A stretch of DNA of 64,000 nt from Sporomusa acidovorans (GTDB taxonomy: Bacteria > Bacillota > Negativicutes > Sporomusales > Sporomusaceae). Location: the NCBI RefSeq assembly GCF_900101845.1, contig NZ_FNAM01000006.1, positions 1-64,000 of the forward strand, read 5' to 3'. The notes below the pieces were generated by a model that worked only from the letters and a program-made list of their open reading frames with translations, did no database searches and had not been told where the DNA came from. Below, one piece after another: positions 1-8,796 of this stretch. Each line of letters begins with the position of its first letter. Within the stretch, counting starts at the first letter, position 1. The position numbers and the translations under genes were made by a program.

Positions 1-9
1 GTAAAAAGT

Positions 10-82
10 ATTATGGGGAGTGTTTTCATAAAAAAAGTCCTAGAAAAGGCATTTTCAGGCGATACTCCCCATAATCTAGGAC
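10..82. repeat. Interlocking inverted repeats at the window start
   Basis: Perfect 12-bp arms ATTATGGGGAGT (10-21) and ACTCCCCATAAT (64-75) overlap a second perfect pair, GTCCTAGA (37-44) and TCTAGGAC (75-82). A variant of the same word, GCTCCCCATAAG, recurs at about 108-119, just where the recombinase homology begins. This could be the end of a small insertion that interrupted the recombinase gene, or a recombination site. The left side is outside the window, so identity stays open. Confidence 0.4.
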
Positions 83-112
83 TCCACATAATGCCGTTTA
101 TGTTGAGCTCCC

Positions 113-285
113 CATAAGAGGCATACGCACGCCAGCCATTTATTAGCTAGTGGTGAAGACATTAGCTTTGTATCGCGGCGATTAGGCCATAGGATATCGC
201 TATCACTTACAACACCTACTTCCACTTAATACCACAAGAAAAAAGAAAAGCCCTCGAAGAGTTCGAGAAGCGTCTTAAAAAATAA
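113..285 (+). pseudogene. Tyrosine recombinase (phage integrase) C-terminal remnant, frameshifted
   Basis: From 122 one frame reads HTHASHLLASGEDISF, then VSRRLGHR, which is the HxxR / LGH region of tyrosine recombinases. At about 193 the reading moves by one base and continues as DIAITYNTYFHLIPQEK up to a TAA at 283-285, ending in the usual basic helix (EFEKRLKK). A single missing G after CATAGG explains the shift. The catalytic Tyr would be in NTY. Upstream of 113 the frame meets stops and no more integrase is visible, so this is a decayed 3' end. It lies beyond the 3' end of the tRNA-Ser gene, the standard place for an element that integrated into a tRNA. Family assignment rests on motif recognition only. 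Confidence 0.7.
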
Positions 286-402
286 TTTTGTTTTCCTGTA
301 TAAACCCCGTGTTTTTACGTGTGTAAAATATGTAAAAACTTTAATTTTACCTTGTTTTGGATACAACTTTGGATACAAGTTAACCATAATTAAGAAAATT
401 AA

Positions 403-430
403 AGCGGCTCTAGATATGCTTTAGAGCCGC
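403..430 (-). terminator. Rho-independent terminator after tRNA-Ser
   Basis: On the minus strand GCGGCTCTAA and TTAGAGCCGC-like arms (403-411 and 421-430) form a stem of about 9 bp, followed by TTTAATTTTC. It ends the tadA/tRNA-Ser transcript. Confidence 0.8.
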
Positions 431-436
431 GGTTTC

Positions 437-528
<92 letters not shown>

Positions 529-533
529 GTGGT

Positions 534-983
534 TTATTTTCTTCGAGATCGAAAAAAGTCTTTCATTAATGTGGTACATTCATCGGCACGTACACCGGCA
601 GTCACTGCCAGACGATGATTAAGCGCCGGGTTCTGAACAATATTAAAGAGCGATTCGACTGCCCCTGCTTTATAATCCGGGCTGCCGTATACCAGCCTGT
701 CAACACGGCTCATAACCAGCGCACCCGCGCACATGGGACACGGTTCTATCGTAACATAAAGTGTAGCTCCCGTCAACCGCCAGCGATTCAGCTTTTGGCA
801 GGCTTCCCGAATGGCGATGACTTCCGCGTGCGCTGTGGAGTCGTGCCAGGTTTCGCGCCTATTATGGCCTCGGGCAACGACCTGGTTGTCCATGATCAGT
901 ACAGCCCCAATCGGGACTTCCCCCAATGCAAAGGCTTTTTGCGCCTCAGCCAGCGCCAGACCCATATAGTAGTTATCATCCAT
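534..983 (-). CDS. tadA: tRNA-specific adenosine deaminase TadA
   Basis: Converts adenosine to inosine at wobble position 34 of tRNA-Arg(ACG) in the cytoplasm. The 149-residue product has the zinc-deaminase signature: His52-Ala-Glu54 (zinc ligand and proton shuttle) and the PCPMC motif at 81-85 with the two cysteine ligands. Length is typical for bacterial TadA. The ATG at 983 is preceded by GGTGAG. The gene is followed within 5 nt by tRNA-Ser and then a terminator, so it probably shares its transcript with that tRNA. In many Firmicutes tadA sits close to the replication origin; this window does not show dnaA. Confidence 0.95.
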   Translation of the reverse strand: MDDNYYMGLALAEAQKAFALGEVPIGAVLIMDNQVVARGHNRRETWHDSTAHAEVIAIREACQKLNRWRLTGATLYVTIEPCPMCAGALVMSRVDRLVYGSPDYKAGAVESLFNIVQNPALNHRLAVTAGVRADECTTLMKDFFRSRRK

Positions 984-1170
984 TCATCTCACCGTCACAA
1001 GGGCCTTAAAAGTTACTTTGATATTATATCCCGCCAACGAAAAAAAATCAACATTTTATCAGGCGGAGATTATTGGTAAAAGACATCTGCAAAACGAGAA
1101 CCGGCTGACTATCCTATTGGAGCCGCCGCAACTGCTGTCGCGGCTGGAGTTGTTAAACCCGAAACAAAAG

Positions 1171-1202
1171 TAAAAATCCGCAGACAAAAGACCGTCTACG
1201 GA
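1171..1202 (-). terminator. Terminator after ribB
   Basis: Minus strand: TCCGTAGAC / GTCTGCGGA arms (1177-1202), with one mismatch, are followed by TTTTTAC. It is placed 23 nt after the ribB stop codon. Confidence 0.8.
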
Positions 1203-1224
1203 TAATGTTCATGAATAACAACTG

Positions 1225-1869
1225 TTATAACCCAGTGTCACGCCGATAATTAATGATGTCTTCCACAGTCACTACCGGCATATGATTCTTACAGGCAAAA
1301 TCCACGATTTCCGCAAGCCGGGCCATTGTCCCATCAGGATTTGTGAGTTCGCACAAAACCCCGTAAGGTTTCAAGCCAGCCAGTCGCATTAAATCCACAT
1401 TGGCTTCCGTATGTCCCCCGCGCTCTAAAACACCGCCGGAACGCGCACGCAAAGGAAATACATGTCCGGGATAACAAAGATGCTCCGGACAAGCTCCATC
1501 CGCAGTGGCGGCTTTAACAGTAGTCACCCGGTCGGCAGCCGAAACACCGGTCGTAACTCCGCAGGCAGCCTCAATCGATACTGTAAATGCCGTCTGAAAA
1601 TGACTGGTATTGTTCTCCACCATCATGGGCAACCCTAACATAGCCACTTTTTCTTCCGGTAAACACAAGCAGACAATCCCGCTTCCTTCGCGAATTAACA
1701 TGGCCATTTGCTGTTCGGTCAACGATTCTGCCGCAAAGAAAATATCGCCTTCATTTTCTCGCTGCTCATCATCTGTCACCAAAACCCCTTGTCCCTTTCT
1801 AAGTGCGGCTAAAGCCTGTTCCACTCTTTCCCGCGAATTGCCAAACTGAGTGAGTAAATTCTGATTCAA
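1225..1869 (-). CDS. ribB: 3,4-dihydroxy-2-butanone-4-phosphate synthase (RibB)
   Basis: Converts ribulose 5-phosphate to 3,4-dihydroxy-2-butanone 4-phosphate and formate, the four-carbon precursor of riboflavin. At 214 residues it matches monofunctional RibB and lacks the GTP cyclohydrolase II half of RibBA. Visible motifs are the acidic active-site loop [10 protein letters not shown] (33-42) and the late [14 protein letters not shown] segment. The start is TTG at 1869, chosen because AGGAGG lies 7 nt upstream and the protein begins there as in homologues. An FMN riboswitch lies in the leader, so expression should fall when FMN is plentiful. No other rib gene is in the window, which suggests an unlinked booster gene. 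Confidence 0.95.
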   Translation of the reverse strand: MNQNLLTQFGNSRERVEQALAALRKGQGVLVTDDEQRENEGDIFFAAESLTEQQMAMLIREGSGIVCLCLPEEKVAMLGLPMMVENNTSHFQTAFTVSIEAACGVTTGVSAADRVTTVKAATADGACPEHLCYPGHVFPLRARSGGVLERGGHTEANVDLMRLAGLKPYGVLCELTNPDGTMARLAEIVDFACKNHMPVVTVEDIINYRRDTGL

Positions 1870-1970
1870 AGTAGTCGCCTCCTCATAATAGTCGACTTAC
1901 AAGAATCAGGGCGTTCGGATAGACAGCGATTGACAACAATGAGTCCAAGAAAGCTTCTGATCAACTGTAT

Positions 1971-2109
1971 TATCCTCTCTCGTCCGGACTATACCGTCGG
2001 CTCTGGCATTTCACCAGATCTGCTGACCTCCTGTTAAAAGGAGCGCTCGCGGGCTTCCCGAATGTTCCGGGTTACCGCCGGTGGGGACTTGCACCCCGCC
2101 CTGAGAATA
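1971..2109 (-). promoter_or_regulatory. FMN riboswitch (RFN element)
   Basis: The minus strand carries the RFN landmarks in order: TTCTCAGGGCGGGGTGCAAG, CCCACCGGCGGTAA, AGCCCGCGA, a variable arm, GCAGATCTGGTGAAATGCC, AGAGCCGACGGTATAGTCCG and GAGAGAGGA. It lies about 100 nt upstream of ribB. I see no clear terminator between aptamer and gene, so control may act by sequestering the AGGAGG site or through a structure I did not resolve. Confidence 0.95.
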
Positions 2110-2120
2110 AGTCTAGTTAT

Positions 2121-2148
2121 AGAATACTCCTTTACCTATTTTTGTCAA
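2121..2148 (-). promoter_or_regulatory. Likely sigma-A promoter for the riboswitch and ribB
   Basis: Minus strand: TTGACA (2143-2148), a 16-bp spacer, then TATTCT (2121-2126). Transcription would begin a few bases before the first RFN helix. The -35 box is perfect and the -10 box matches 4 of 6. Confidence 0.5.
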
Positions 2149-2188
2149 GTAAAATTTTGTAAAATGCCAAGAGCAACATTTTATAACC

Positions 2189-2890
2189 TTATCCTGCTTC
2201 GACCTTTATTCCTCTATATTGCGGGCAAATTTTCCGGCATAGATTGCAGGTATAGACTCCACCGCCGCCTTCGCTATACTTTGCGGAAACCGCACGGCAT
2301 TGGCGCTGCTCAATAGTGATACCGTCCAGCGCCTTGGCCGGACAAGCCTCAAGACAAATGTTACAATTTGGCAAGCATGCCTGATAGTCGGCGACCTGGT
2401 CAGGCTCCAGGTCGGCGTCGGCAAGAACCGCTCCCAGCCACAGCATGTTACCCAACTGGTCATTGATTAACAGCGTATTTTTTCCCATTTTCCCCAGTCC
2501 GGCCCGCACGGCAGCATGTTTTAGCGATACTATGCCTTGTCCGTGCCGCCTGCTTTCATCCCAGAACTCATAAGGCTCTGATGAGGGCACGGGAACGGCA
2601 CAACAGCCAAGTTGCTCCAGCTCTGAAGATATTTGAAAAGTGAGAGTATCAATTTTTCCGCATAATTGATTGCGAACAAAAGTGTAGGCCGCCGGGGACG
2701 AACTTGAAAGGGTACTTAACGGAAAACGCAAAGCAACTACAATAATACTTTTGCACTCCTTCAGAACATCAGTTGGCTGAAAGCCTTGCGGCGCATCTTC
2801 AAAGCGTGCCGCAGGCGCGATTCCACATAAATCGGCCCCCAGTTCCCGTACCCGCCGTTTTATTTCCATGGCATTAACAGCATTAATCAT
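2189..2890 (-). CDS. 4Fe-4S protein related to epoxyqueuosine reductase (short QueG-like)
   Basis: The 233-residue product resembles the cobalamin-binding and ferredoxin parts of QueG, which reduces epoxyqueuosine in tRNA. The C-terminal third holds two cysteine clusters, one around CNICLEACPAKAL and one at CNLCRKICPQ, enough for two 4Fe-4S centres. It lacks the C-terminal HEAT-repeat region that full QueG uses for tRNA binding, and is about 100 residues shorter. It is therefore more likely a paralogue of unknown substrate than the tRNA enzyme. GGGGGAG lies just before the ATG at 2890. It is divergent from the LysR gene at 3022, with a 131-bp shared intergenic region, so that regulator may control it. 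Confidence 0.7.
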   Translation of the reverse strand: MINAVNAMEIKRRVRELGADLCGIAPAARFEDAPQGFQPTDVLKECKSIIVVALRFPLSTLSSSSPAAYTFVRNQLCGKIDTLTFQISSELEQLGCCAVPVPSSEPYEFWDESRRHGQGIVSLKHAAVRAGLGKMGKNTLLINDQLGNMLWLGAVLADADLEPDQVADYQACLPNCNICLEACPAKALDGITIEQRQCRAVSAKYSEGGGGVYTCNLCRKICPQYRGIKVEAG

Positions 2891-3021
2891 TCTTCTCCCC
2901 CTACCCTATCCATATTTTTCTGGACCTCTGTCAAAAATTATATTATCATAGGATTATTAATAGGTAAAATTGATAATAACGATGATATCTTTCACCAAAT
3001 TCGATGGATTAGAGGGAAATT

Positions 3022-3918
3022 ATGGAACTCCGTCAATTAAAAACCTTTGCCACAACTGCACAATTTCTCAACTTCACCAAGGCCGCCCATCATCTTGGCT
3101 ATGCGCAGTCTACCGTAACCAGCCAGATCCAGGGACTTGAAAGCGAATTGGGGACCATGCTGTTTGAACGGTTAGGCAAACAAATAAAGCTAACTAAAGA
3201 TGGTGAGAATTTAGCTATCTACGCCACACAAATTCTTAAACTGGCCGCTGAAGCCAAAGACGTAATCTCCAGTTCCCTTACTCCCAAAGGAACCCTTACC
3301 ATCGGCACAGCGGAGTCCCTTTGTACCTACCGCCTGCCTGACGTGTTTAAAGCCTTCCGTTCCCAATATCCAAACGTTGAACTCAACATTCGGTTTGATA
3401 TCTGCAACGATTATCGCACCCATCTCCGGAAAAATACTGTCGATATTGTTTTTTTCCTTGATGTTCCCTGCAATGAGGCCGACCTCATTACTCATATCCT
3501 CAATGATGAACCAATGGCCGTTATTGCAGCACCCAACCATCCTTTGTCGCAAAAACAGTTCATTATGCCCGCAGACTTGAGCGGCCAGGCCCTTATACTC
3601 ACCGAAACAGGCTGCAGCTATCGCCGGCTTTTCGAAAGCATTCTTACCCAAGCCGGTGTCAAACCGTCATCAGTGTTAGGCGTAAGCAGTAATGAGGTGA
3701 TCAAAAAATTTGTCAGCGACGGCTGGGGAATCGGCTTTCTGCCTCATATTACAATCAGCAATGAACTGGCCGGCGGTCAATTAGCGGCATTGCCCTGGGG
3801 CGGCCCGCCTTTCGTAATTAAGGCGCAATTGATCTATCATAAGGAAAAGTGGCTTTCACCCGCTTTACGGGCTTTCATTGACATAGCTGTTAAAACATTG
3901 CAGCATGCCGCAATATAA
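3022..3918 (+). CDS. LysR-family transcriptional regulator
   Basis: A 298-residue protein of standard LysR size. The N-terminal winged helix-turn-helix is clear (MELRQLKTFATTAQFLNFTKA followed by AAHHLGYAQSTVTSQI), with the linker helix after it and a type-2 periplasmic-binding-like effector domain from about residue 90. The effector is unknown. LysR proteins usually regulate a divergent neighbour, here the short QueG-like gene ending at 2189. The gene ends inside a bidirectional terminator. Confidence 0.9.
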   Translation: MELRQLKTFATTAQFLNFTKAAHHLGYAQSTVTSQIQGLESELGTMLFERLGKQIKLTKDGENLAIYATQILKLAAEAKDVISSSLTPKGTLTIGTAESLCTYRLPDVFKAFRSQYPNVELNIRFDICNDYRTHLRKNTVDIVFFLDVPCNEADLITHILNDEPMAVIAAPNHPLSQKQFIMPADLSGQALILTETGCSYRRLFESILTQAGVKPSSVLGVSSNEVIKKFVSDGWGIGFLPHITISNELAGGQLAALPWGGPPFVIKAQLIYHKEKWLSPALRAFIDIAVKTLQHAAI

Positions 3919-3962
3919 AAGGGTCTGTGGAAACATAGCGTTGTTTCCCACAGGCCCTTTTT
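3917..3962. terminator. Bidirectional terminator between convergent genes
   Basis: AAAGGGTCTGTGGAAAC pairs with GTTTCCCACAGGCCCTTT around an 8-nt loop, with A/T runs at both sides. It separates the LysR gene from the diguanylate cyclase gene. Confidence 0.85.
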
Positions 3963-3976
3963 ACCATCTTCGAACT

Positions 3977-5224
3977 TTATTTACTGACACAGTTCCGTCC
4001 TTTCTTCTTCGCACGATAGAGCGCTGTGTCGGCAGCTTTGATAACCTCATCGGTTTGCTTATTTTTCTCGCTGCGTTCGGCTACCCCCACGCTAATTGTG
4101 ACAAAGAGCTTTTTACCGCCTGACGTTTTCTTAGTTCTTCCCCCGTTTTTTCCGCGATAGGCGTAGGGTGTTTGTTCCACGGCCTGCCGTAACTGTTCCA
4201 GGCAGGGAATGGCCTCTTCCATTGCAGTGTGGGGAAATAATACGGTAAACTCCTCCCCGCCATAACGAAACGCCTTGCCGCCTCCCGTCACGGTTTTAAG
4301 CACAGATGCCACCAGGCGCAGCACCTCATCACCGGTGTCATGTCCATAGGTATCGTTAAACTTTTTGAAAAAGTCAATATCAATCATTGCAATCGTATAA
4401 TCGCCGCTTAATTTCATTAAATCTTCTTTAAGCGCACGCCGGGCGGGCAAACCTGTCAATTCATCCAGATAGGCCATAGAATAGGAATCCTGCATGACTG
4501 CTATGATGAGCATAATCCCGCCGGTCCCCAGAAAAAGCGGCACAGCAGTTAGCTGCGGCTTCAGATAGAAGGCAAACAGAGATGCGAGTAATAAGACGGG
4601 TATGGCGTTTTCAAGGTGTGGCTGATTGCTTTTTCGCCGTCTTGCCAATAACAGGCCGGTAATTCCATAGAACAAAACAGCCTGTACGGAGAATGCCGTG
4701 CCGGCTGCCCCATTTTCATTATAAAAAAAAGCAAGCAATGAATAGTCGTTGGCTGCAATCGCAAGCGCAAGATAAAACATTTGACCGGCAATAATACTAA
4801 AACGGCCTATACCCCAGACGGTAAAAATGCCGCGTTCCTTGAGACGCGAAAAAATAAATAAATTGACCGGAAACAACGTACAAATAACGGGGTATAGAGT
4901 TTCAGAAAAGGCCGGAACACCAAAGATAGCGCCTGCCGCTTCACTTAATGCAAACTGGGAACAGGCCAGTATCACCATAATAAAAAAGACCCGGCTGCGG
5001 TTAAACCACCAGCTCAATATCATGCCTAAGCCATAGACAGCAAAGGATAAGTACCCGATTATTACGGCAGTTATCGAAAGAGTTGTCGGCAACTGCGTAT
5101 AGGCCAACCCCGCTGCCAGCAATACCCCAAACGGAATGGTTGTCATGTAGGATTTAAACTGAGACATTAGTTCGGTCAATGTCCTTTCGTCGGTTTGTGA
5201 GCGATGATTTTTTCTTTTTCTCAT
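3977..5224 (-). CDS. Membrane diguanylate cyclase (GGDEF domain)
   Basis: Makes c-di-GMP from two GTP. The first ~230 residues contain about seven or eight hydrophobic segments forming a membrane sensor of no family I can name. A C-terminal GGDEF domain (about 245-415) follows, with DIDFFKKFNDTYGH for metal and base binding and the active-site RYGGEEF, so it should be active. No RxxD inhibitory site is obvious just before GGEEF. The gene stands alone. It is one of two c-di-GMP turnover proteins in the window and could feed the PilZ-fused glycosyltransferase at 57-59 kb; that link is inference. Confidence 0.9.
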   Translation of the reverse strand: MRKRKNHRSQTDERTLTELMSQFKSYMTTIPFGVLLAAGLAYTQLPTTLSITAVIIGYLSFAVYGLGMILSWWFNRSRVFFIMVILACSQFALSEAAGAIFGVPAFSETLYPVICTLFPVNLFIFSRLKERGIFTVWGIGRFSIIAGQMFYLALAIAANDYSLLAFFYNENGAAGTAFSVQAVLFYGITGLLLARRRKSNQPHLENAIPVLLLASLFAFYLKPQLTAVPLFLGTGGIMLIIAVMQDSYSMAYLDELTGLPARRALKEDLMKLSGDYTIAMIDIDFFKKFNDTYGHDTGDEVLRLVASVLKTVTGGGKAFRYGGEEFTVLFPHTAMEEAIPCLEQLRQAVEQTPYAYRGKNGGRTKKTSGGKKLFVTISVGVAERSEKNKQTDEVIKAADTALYRAKKKGRNCVSK

Positions 5225-5377
5225 GATTGTAAGGAAAAAGGCTCCTATCCGTCAGGCCAGCCTTCTCGCAAGATATCCCTCCGTATATACTACCAATTAT
5301 TGTTCATCCGCGTGTTCCCCGAACAGCTTGCTCTATATCAACTTCGGCTATAAGCCTTGAGGCTTAACCTGCATACC

Positions 5378-6382
5378 TTATTTATTAACAATGCTGCCGA
5401 TGTTTTTTAGTTGTATGGACAACGTACCATCCTGATTATTAATAAACTCAATATAATCTTTATTTTGGAAGTAATCTACCGGAAATGTAATTTCAATGCC
5501 GGTATCGGTTTTGATTTTATGGCTTTTTCCTGTTTTAATAGCTAATGCCTTATCAATTTTTACCGTTTCCGGTATACCGGCTTTTTGTACTTCCTGGATA
5601 TATTCCTGCTGCATGATTGGCGAAGCTTGAAACACCGCCTTGCCCAATTCGACCGGATCGAGGTATTCTGACACTTCCGTGTTATCAACAATAAAGCTTT
5701 TGCTTTTGGAAACAGCTTCTAGCGCACTTTTTCCGTGATTTTCGGCTACTGTACGGGTTATGGAATTAACTAACTCAAGGGTACTCTTGGGAGAAATGAC
5801 AGAGCTGCATTCCAGAATATGCTCGGCGATCATATAGGTTTCCTGCCCATTCACCGACCGTTTTTTATCAATAAACTTAATGGCCAGCGAGACCGCATCG
5901 ATGAAGGCATATTCATCAATTTTTTGCGAAACGCCGGGCAGAATGGCATAGTGGTTAATAATATCATTTTTAATCTTCTCATTTTCCTGCACCACTTGAT
6001 GAATAAAGCCCACCCGGTTGGCACATTTTAAGATGCCAATCACCCGCTCACCGTCAACCGTAAAGTCGCATACCACCACATCGGTAGGGTCTAAGGCATC
6101 AGATTGCGAAATGGCTGTATACATTGCTTCCGCCACATAGACCGAAAAACTGATGAAATCCAGTGTTCCCGCAAGGTACTCTTCGATCTGGCTTTTAAAT
6201 TTGCTGTGAGGATAGAATGCGCCTGTTTTGGCATTTTGGCCGCTATAAGACTTCTCAATATGTTTGGTTAAAAAAGTTATAACACTGTTGCTTTCTCTGT
6301 CAAGTTCCTGCTCGGAAAAAACCGTAACGCCGGAATTAAAGTCCAGTATATGTAAGATCGCTCTATTGATTGTTATTACCAT
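5378..6382 (-). CDS. 37-kDa nucleoid-associated protein (NdpA/YejK family)
   Basis: The 334-residue product has the length and layout of the nucleoid-associated NA37 family: a beta-rich N-terminal part beginning MVITINRAILHILDF, a long helical middle, and a C-terminal beta domain with HKIKTDTGIEITFP and YIEFINNQDGTLSI. Family members bind the nucleoid and have no known enzymatic role. AGAGGA precedes the ATG at 6382 at good spacing. It appears monocistronic. Assignment is by overall pattern, not by catalytic motifs. Confidence 0.75.
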   Translation of the reverse strand: MVITINRAILHILDFNSGVTVFSEQELDRESNSVITFLTKHIEKSYSGQNAKTGAFYPHSKFKSQIEEYLAGTLDFISFSVYVAEAMYTAISQSDALDPTDVVVCDFTVDGERVIGILKCANRVGFIHQVVQENEKIKNDIINHYAILPGVSQKIDEYAFIDAVSLAIKFIDKKRSVNGQETYMIAEHILECSSVISPKSTLELVNSITRTVAENHGKSALEAVSKSKSFIVDNTEVSEYLDPVELGKAVFQASPIMQQEYIQEVQKAGIPETVKIDKALAIKTGKSHKIKTDTGIEITFPVDYFQNKDYIEFINNQDGTLSIQLKNIGSIVNK

Positions 6383-6499
6383 GGGTTGATCCTCTTCTCT
6401 TTTGATTGGTATTGTAATTGTATTTCGGTTTCCAAAACAAAATCAGTGAGGCAGGTTTACAGCCTTACCCCACTAATTAAAATTCGACAAAAAACTGTT

Positions 6500-7129
6500 T
6501 TATACCTTTCTTGCCGCCAGAGCGATCCAGTCGCTATCTTTGGTATAGGGTTCCCCTGTCAAGCCCTCCCGCATCCTCAGCTTACGGGTGGAAACATCAA
6601 AAATAAATAATCCGTTATCCTTCAAAGCTTTATGAATGATGCGCAATAACCGGTTCCTCGCCTGATCGAAAAAAGTGCACAATTCTCCGTAGACCTGCAA
6701 CACCCGGTCATACTCACGATCATACGCCAGATCAAAGAAATTGCCGCAAATATAAGTAGATGACAACTCCTGTTCCCGGGCTGTCTGCCGGGCATAGGCA
6801 ATTGACCTGTCCGATATATCGATACCGGTCATCTTCATACCCTGGCGGCACAGCCGGTTGCTGTATAAACCGGGACCACAGCCCAGATCAAGCACGCAGC
6901 CGCCTGCTTGCAACAGCGAAGGCCGGATAAGATGAACCACCGTCCGCTCGATGGTCTCCCGGCGTCGGCTGGCACCGTCGGCATCGCAGGCTAAATGAGC
7001 GGCAAGCATGCTCTGGGAAATGTGCGGATCATCCCAAAACAAAGGTTCTCCCTGTTCAAATTTCTCAGGCTTCCGGCCAGCGCAAACCAGTTGATCAAAC
7101 CAAACTCCGGCGCAGTCATTGTTTTTCAT
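6500..7129 (-). CDS. Class I SAM-dependent methyltransferase, possibly C-terminally shortened
   Basis: Motif I (VLDLGCGPGLYSNRL) and the acidic end of strand 2 (MTGIDISDRS) define a Rossmann-fold SAM methyltransferase. The start is set at 7129 because GGGG lies 9 nt before that ATG and the longer reading would overlap the small gene at 7204-7380. The product is then about 209 residues and stops soon after the strand-5 region (FIFDVSTRKLRMREGL), where relatives usually continue for another 40 or more residues. It may be a shortened paralogue. The substrate is unknown. Confidence 0.7.
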   Translation of the reverse strand: MKNNDCAGVWFDQLVCAGRKPEKFEQGEPLFWDDPHISQSMLAAHLACDADGASRRRETIERTVVHLIRPSLLQAGGCVLDLGCGPGLYSNRLCRQGMKMTGIDISDRSIAYARQTAREQELSSTYICGNFFDLAYDREYDRVLQVYGELCTFFDQARNRLLRIIHKALKDNGLFIFDVSTRKLRMREGLTGEPYTKDSDWIALAARKV

Positions 7130-7203
7130 GATATCAATCCCCACTTTCCAGCTTCCTTTGTCGTTTCTAAAAATCTTTATTTGCCTACTCAGAGCATTGG
7201 TTT

Positions 7204-7380
7204 TTATTCCCGCTTCTGCCTCTCGGCAAAAGCCAGGCAATCCCGGCCGGAGGATTCCCGCACAACTGCCGATGGGATTTTATACGTCTTAAAACCCATA
7301 GCTCTGCAGCCATAAGGAAAGACCTTATCCCAGGTAACATAGTAATGTTCGCATTTTATACATTTGGGTGAATCTTTCAT
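7204..7380 (-). CDS. 58-aa cysteine-containing conserved small protein
   Basis: A short gene read directly: ATG at 7380, AGGGG 5 nt upstream, TAA at 7204-7206. The product has CIKCEHYYVTWD, then PYGCRAMGF, IPSAVV and SSGRDCLAF. Four cysteines in a CxxC...C...C pattern suggest a small metal site. I recognise this as a conserved small Firmicute family, sometimes carried in databases under a uracil-DNA glycosylase name that a 58-residue protein cannot justify. It precedes the methyltransferase on the same strand with 74 bp between them. Confidence 0.75.
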   Translation of the reverse strand: MKDSPKCIKCEHYYVTWDKVFPYGCRAMGFKTYKIPSAVVRESSGRDCLAFAERQKRE

Positions 7381-7471
7381 GTTAGCCCCTTAATCATGAA
7401 TTGTTCCCTATTTAAATTTTACCAAAAATACCTTTTCCCGAAAAGGCAGCGTGCGGCAGACATAACAAAGA

Positions 7472-7497
7472 GATCTGTAAGCCACCGCCTACAGATC
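7472..7497 (-). terminator. Terminator after the LivJ-like gene
   Basis: GATCTGTA (7472-7479) pairs with TACAGATC (7490-7497). On the minus strand CTCTTTGTT follows. It lies 39 nt after the binding-protein stop codon. Confidence 0.6.
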
Positions 7498-7535
7498 CCT
7501 TTATTATCGCTATTTCATTGCCAGCTGTCTGTTAT

Positions 7536-8720
7536 TTAAGGATTTATTCTTTCTTTAAACGTTTGCTTGCCGTTTACATATTCAAGAATGACAACACTTT
7601 TGACGGCGTTATGGTTTTCGTCAATCGACAGCTTGCCGGTGGCAAGCTCAATGTCTTTAGTCGCGGCAAGAGCCTGGCGGATTTTCTCCGGGTCCGTACT
7701 GTTGGCCCGCTTGATGGCGTCAACAAGGATATAGGCGGCATCATAAGCAAGCACAGCGGTTGAATCCGGCAATATGCCATAAGCCTTTTGGTATGCCTCT
7801 ACAAAGGACTTGCATCTGGGGCTGGTGTCCTCAACCGTAAAGCTATTTGTAATGTAGGTATGATTTAACGCTTCCGGACCGGCCAGTTCAATCAGTTTAG
7901 GTGAATCCCAGCCGTCTCCGCCCAGGAATGGTGCGGTAATACCGAGTTCGCGGGCTTGTTTAATCAGTTTGCCCACTTCTTCATAATAGGCCGGTAGGTA
8001 AACCATATCAGGATTGGCTGCTTTTACCTTAGTCAAAATGCTTTTAAAATCTTGGTCTTTTTGCAAAAATGCTTCTTTAGCAATAATGGCGCCGCCGCCT
8101 TGGGTAAATGACTCTTCAAACACTTGCGTCAGGCCTTTGCTGTAGTCGGCACTTGAGTCGGTCAAAATAACAACGTTCTTCGCCTTCAGTGTGTTCAGGG
8201 CAAAGTTTGCGGCTACCTTCCCTTGGAGGGGATCGATAAAACAGGCGCGAAACACCCAATCCTTGGCCTTGCCTGTGCTTTCATTAAGAGTAACTCTGGG
8301 GTTGGTCGTAGAAGCAGCCACTAACGGAATCTTATTGGCTTCCGCTACGGCACCGCCGGCAATACCACAGGAGCTGACACTAAAGCCGGTAACGGCAACA
8401 ACCTTATCCTGAGTAATCAGTTTTGTCATGGCATTGGCCGCCTCCGACGGCTCGCCTTTATTATCGGCTACAACCAGTTCAATCTGCTTGCCAAGCACAC
8501 CGCCGTTAGCGTTAATTTCCTTAAAGGCTAATTCGGCTCCATTCATGGAAGTCTTACCATAAGAAGCCGTGTTCCCTGTCAATTCATAAACCACACCGAT
8601 CTTAAGCTTCTGGCTCGCATTGGAGTTGCTGCTGGTACTGCTGCCGCCACAGCCGGCAAGTAAAATACTCAGCATAAGGACAGCAACAAAAACGCTTACT
8701 GTTTTTACATATTTACGCAA
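7536..8720 (-). CDS. Branched-chain amino-acid-type ABC substrate-binding lipoprotein (LivJ family)
   Basis: An extracytoplasmic solute-binding protein with a lipoprotein signal: hydrophobic stretch then LLAGC, with cysteine about 23 residues in. The preferred start is TTG at 8720 behind GGGGGG; an upstream ATG at 8759 would add 13 unlikely residues. The mature part matches LivJ-type proteins (KIGVVYELTGNTASYG, GGDGWDSPKLIEL). No livHMGF genes are nearby, so it either serves a transporter elsewhere or acts as a sensor. It lies directly downstream of the glycyl-radical genes on the same strand, but with its own 100-bp leader containing two palindromes. Confidence 0.9.
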   Translation of the reverse strand: MRKYVKTVSVFVAVLMLSILLAGCGGSSTSSNSNASQKLKIGVVYELTGNTASYGKTSMNGAELAFKEINANGGVLGKQIELVVADNKGEPSEAANAMTKLITQDKVVAVTGFSVSSCGIAGGAVAEANKIPLVAASTTNPRVTLNESTGKAKDWVFRACFIDPLQGKVAANFALNTLKAKNVVILTDSSADYSKGLTQVFEESFTQGGGAIIAKEAFLQKDQDFKSILTKVKAANPDMVYLPAYYEEVGKLIKQARELGITAPFLGGDGWDSPKLIELAGPEALNHTYITNSFTVEDTSPRCKSFVEAYQKAYGILPDSTAVLAYDAAYILVDAIKRANSTDPEKIRQALAATKDIELATGKLSIDENHNAVKSVVILEYVNGKQTFKERINP

Positions 8721-8796
8721 TTCCCTTCCCCCCCATAATAGTAAATTTGTATTTTGCAACTAGATTCTATTACATTATGGGTTAAATAACAAGCAT

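Noticed and set aside
1080..1205. Plus-strand frame ending GVVKPETKVKIRRQKTVYG
   Set aside because: No start codon with a ribosome site, and its end overlaps the ribB terminator.
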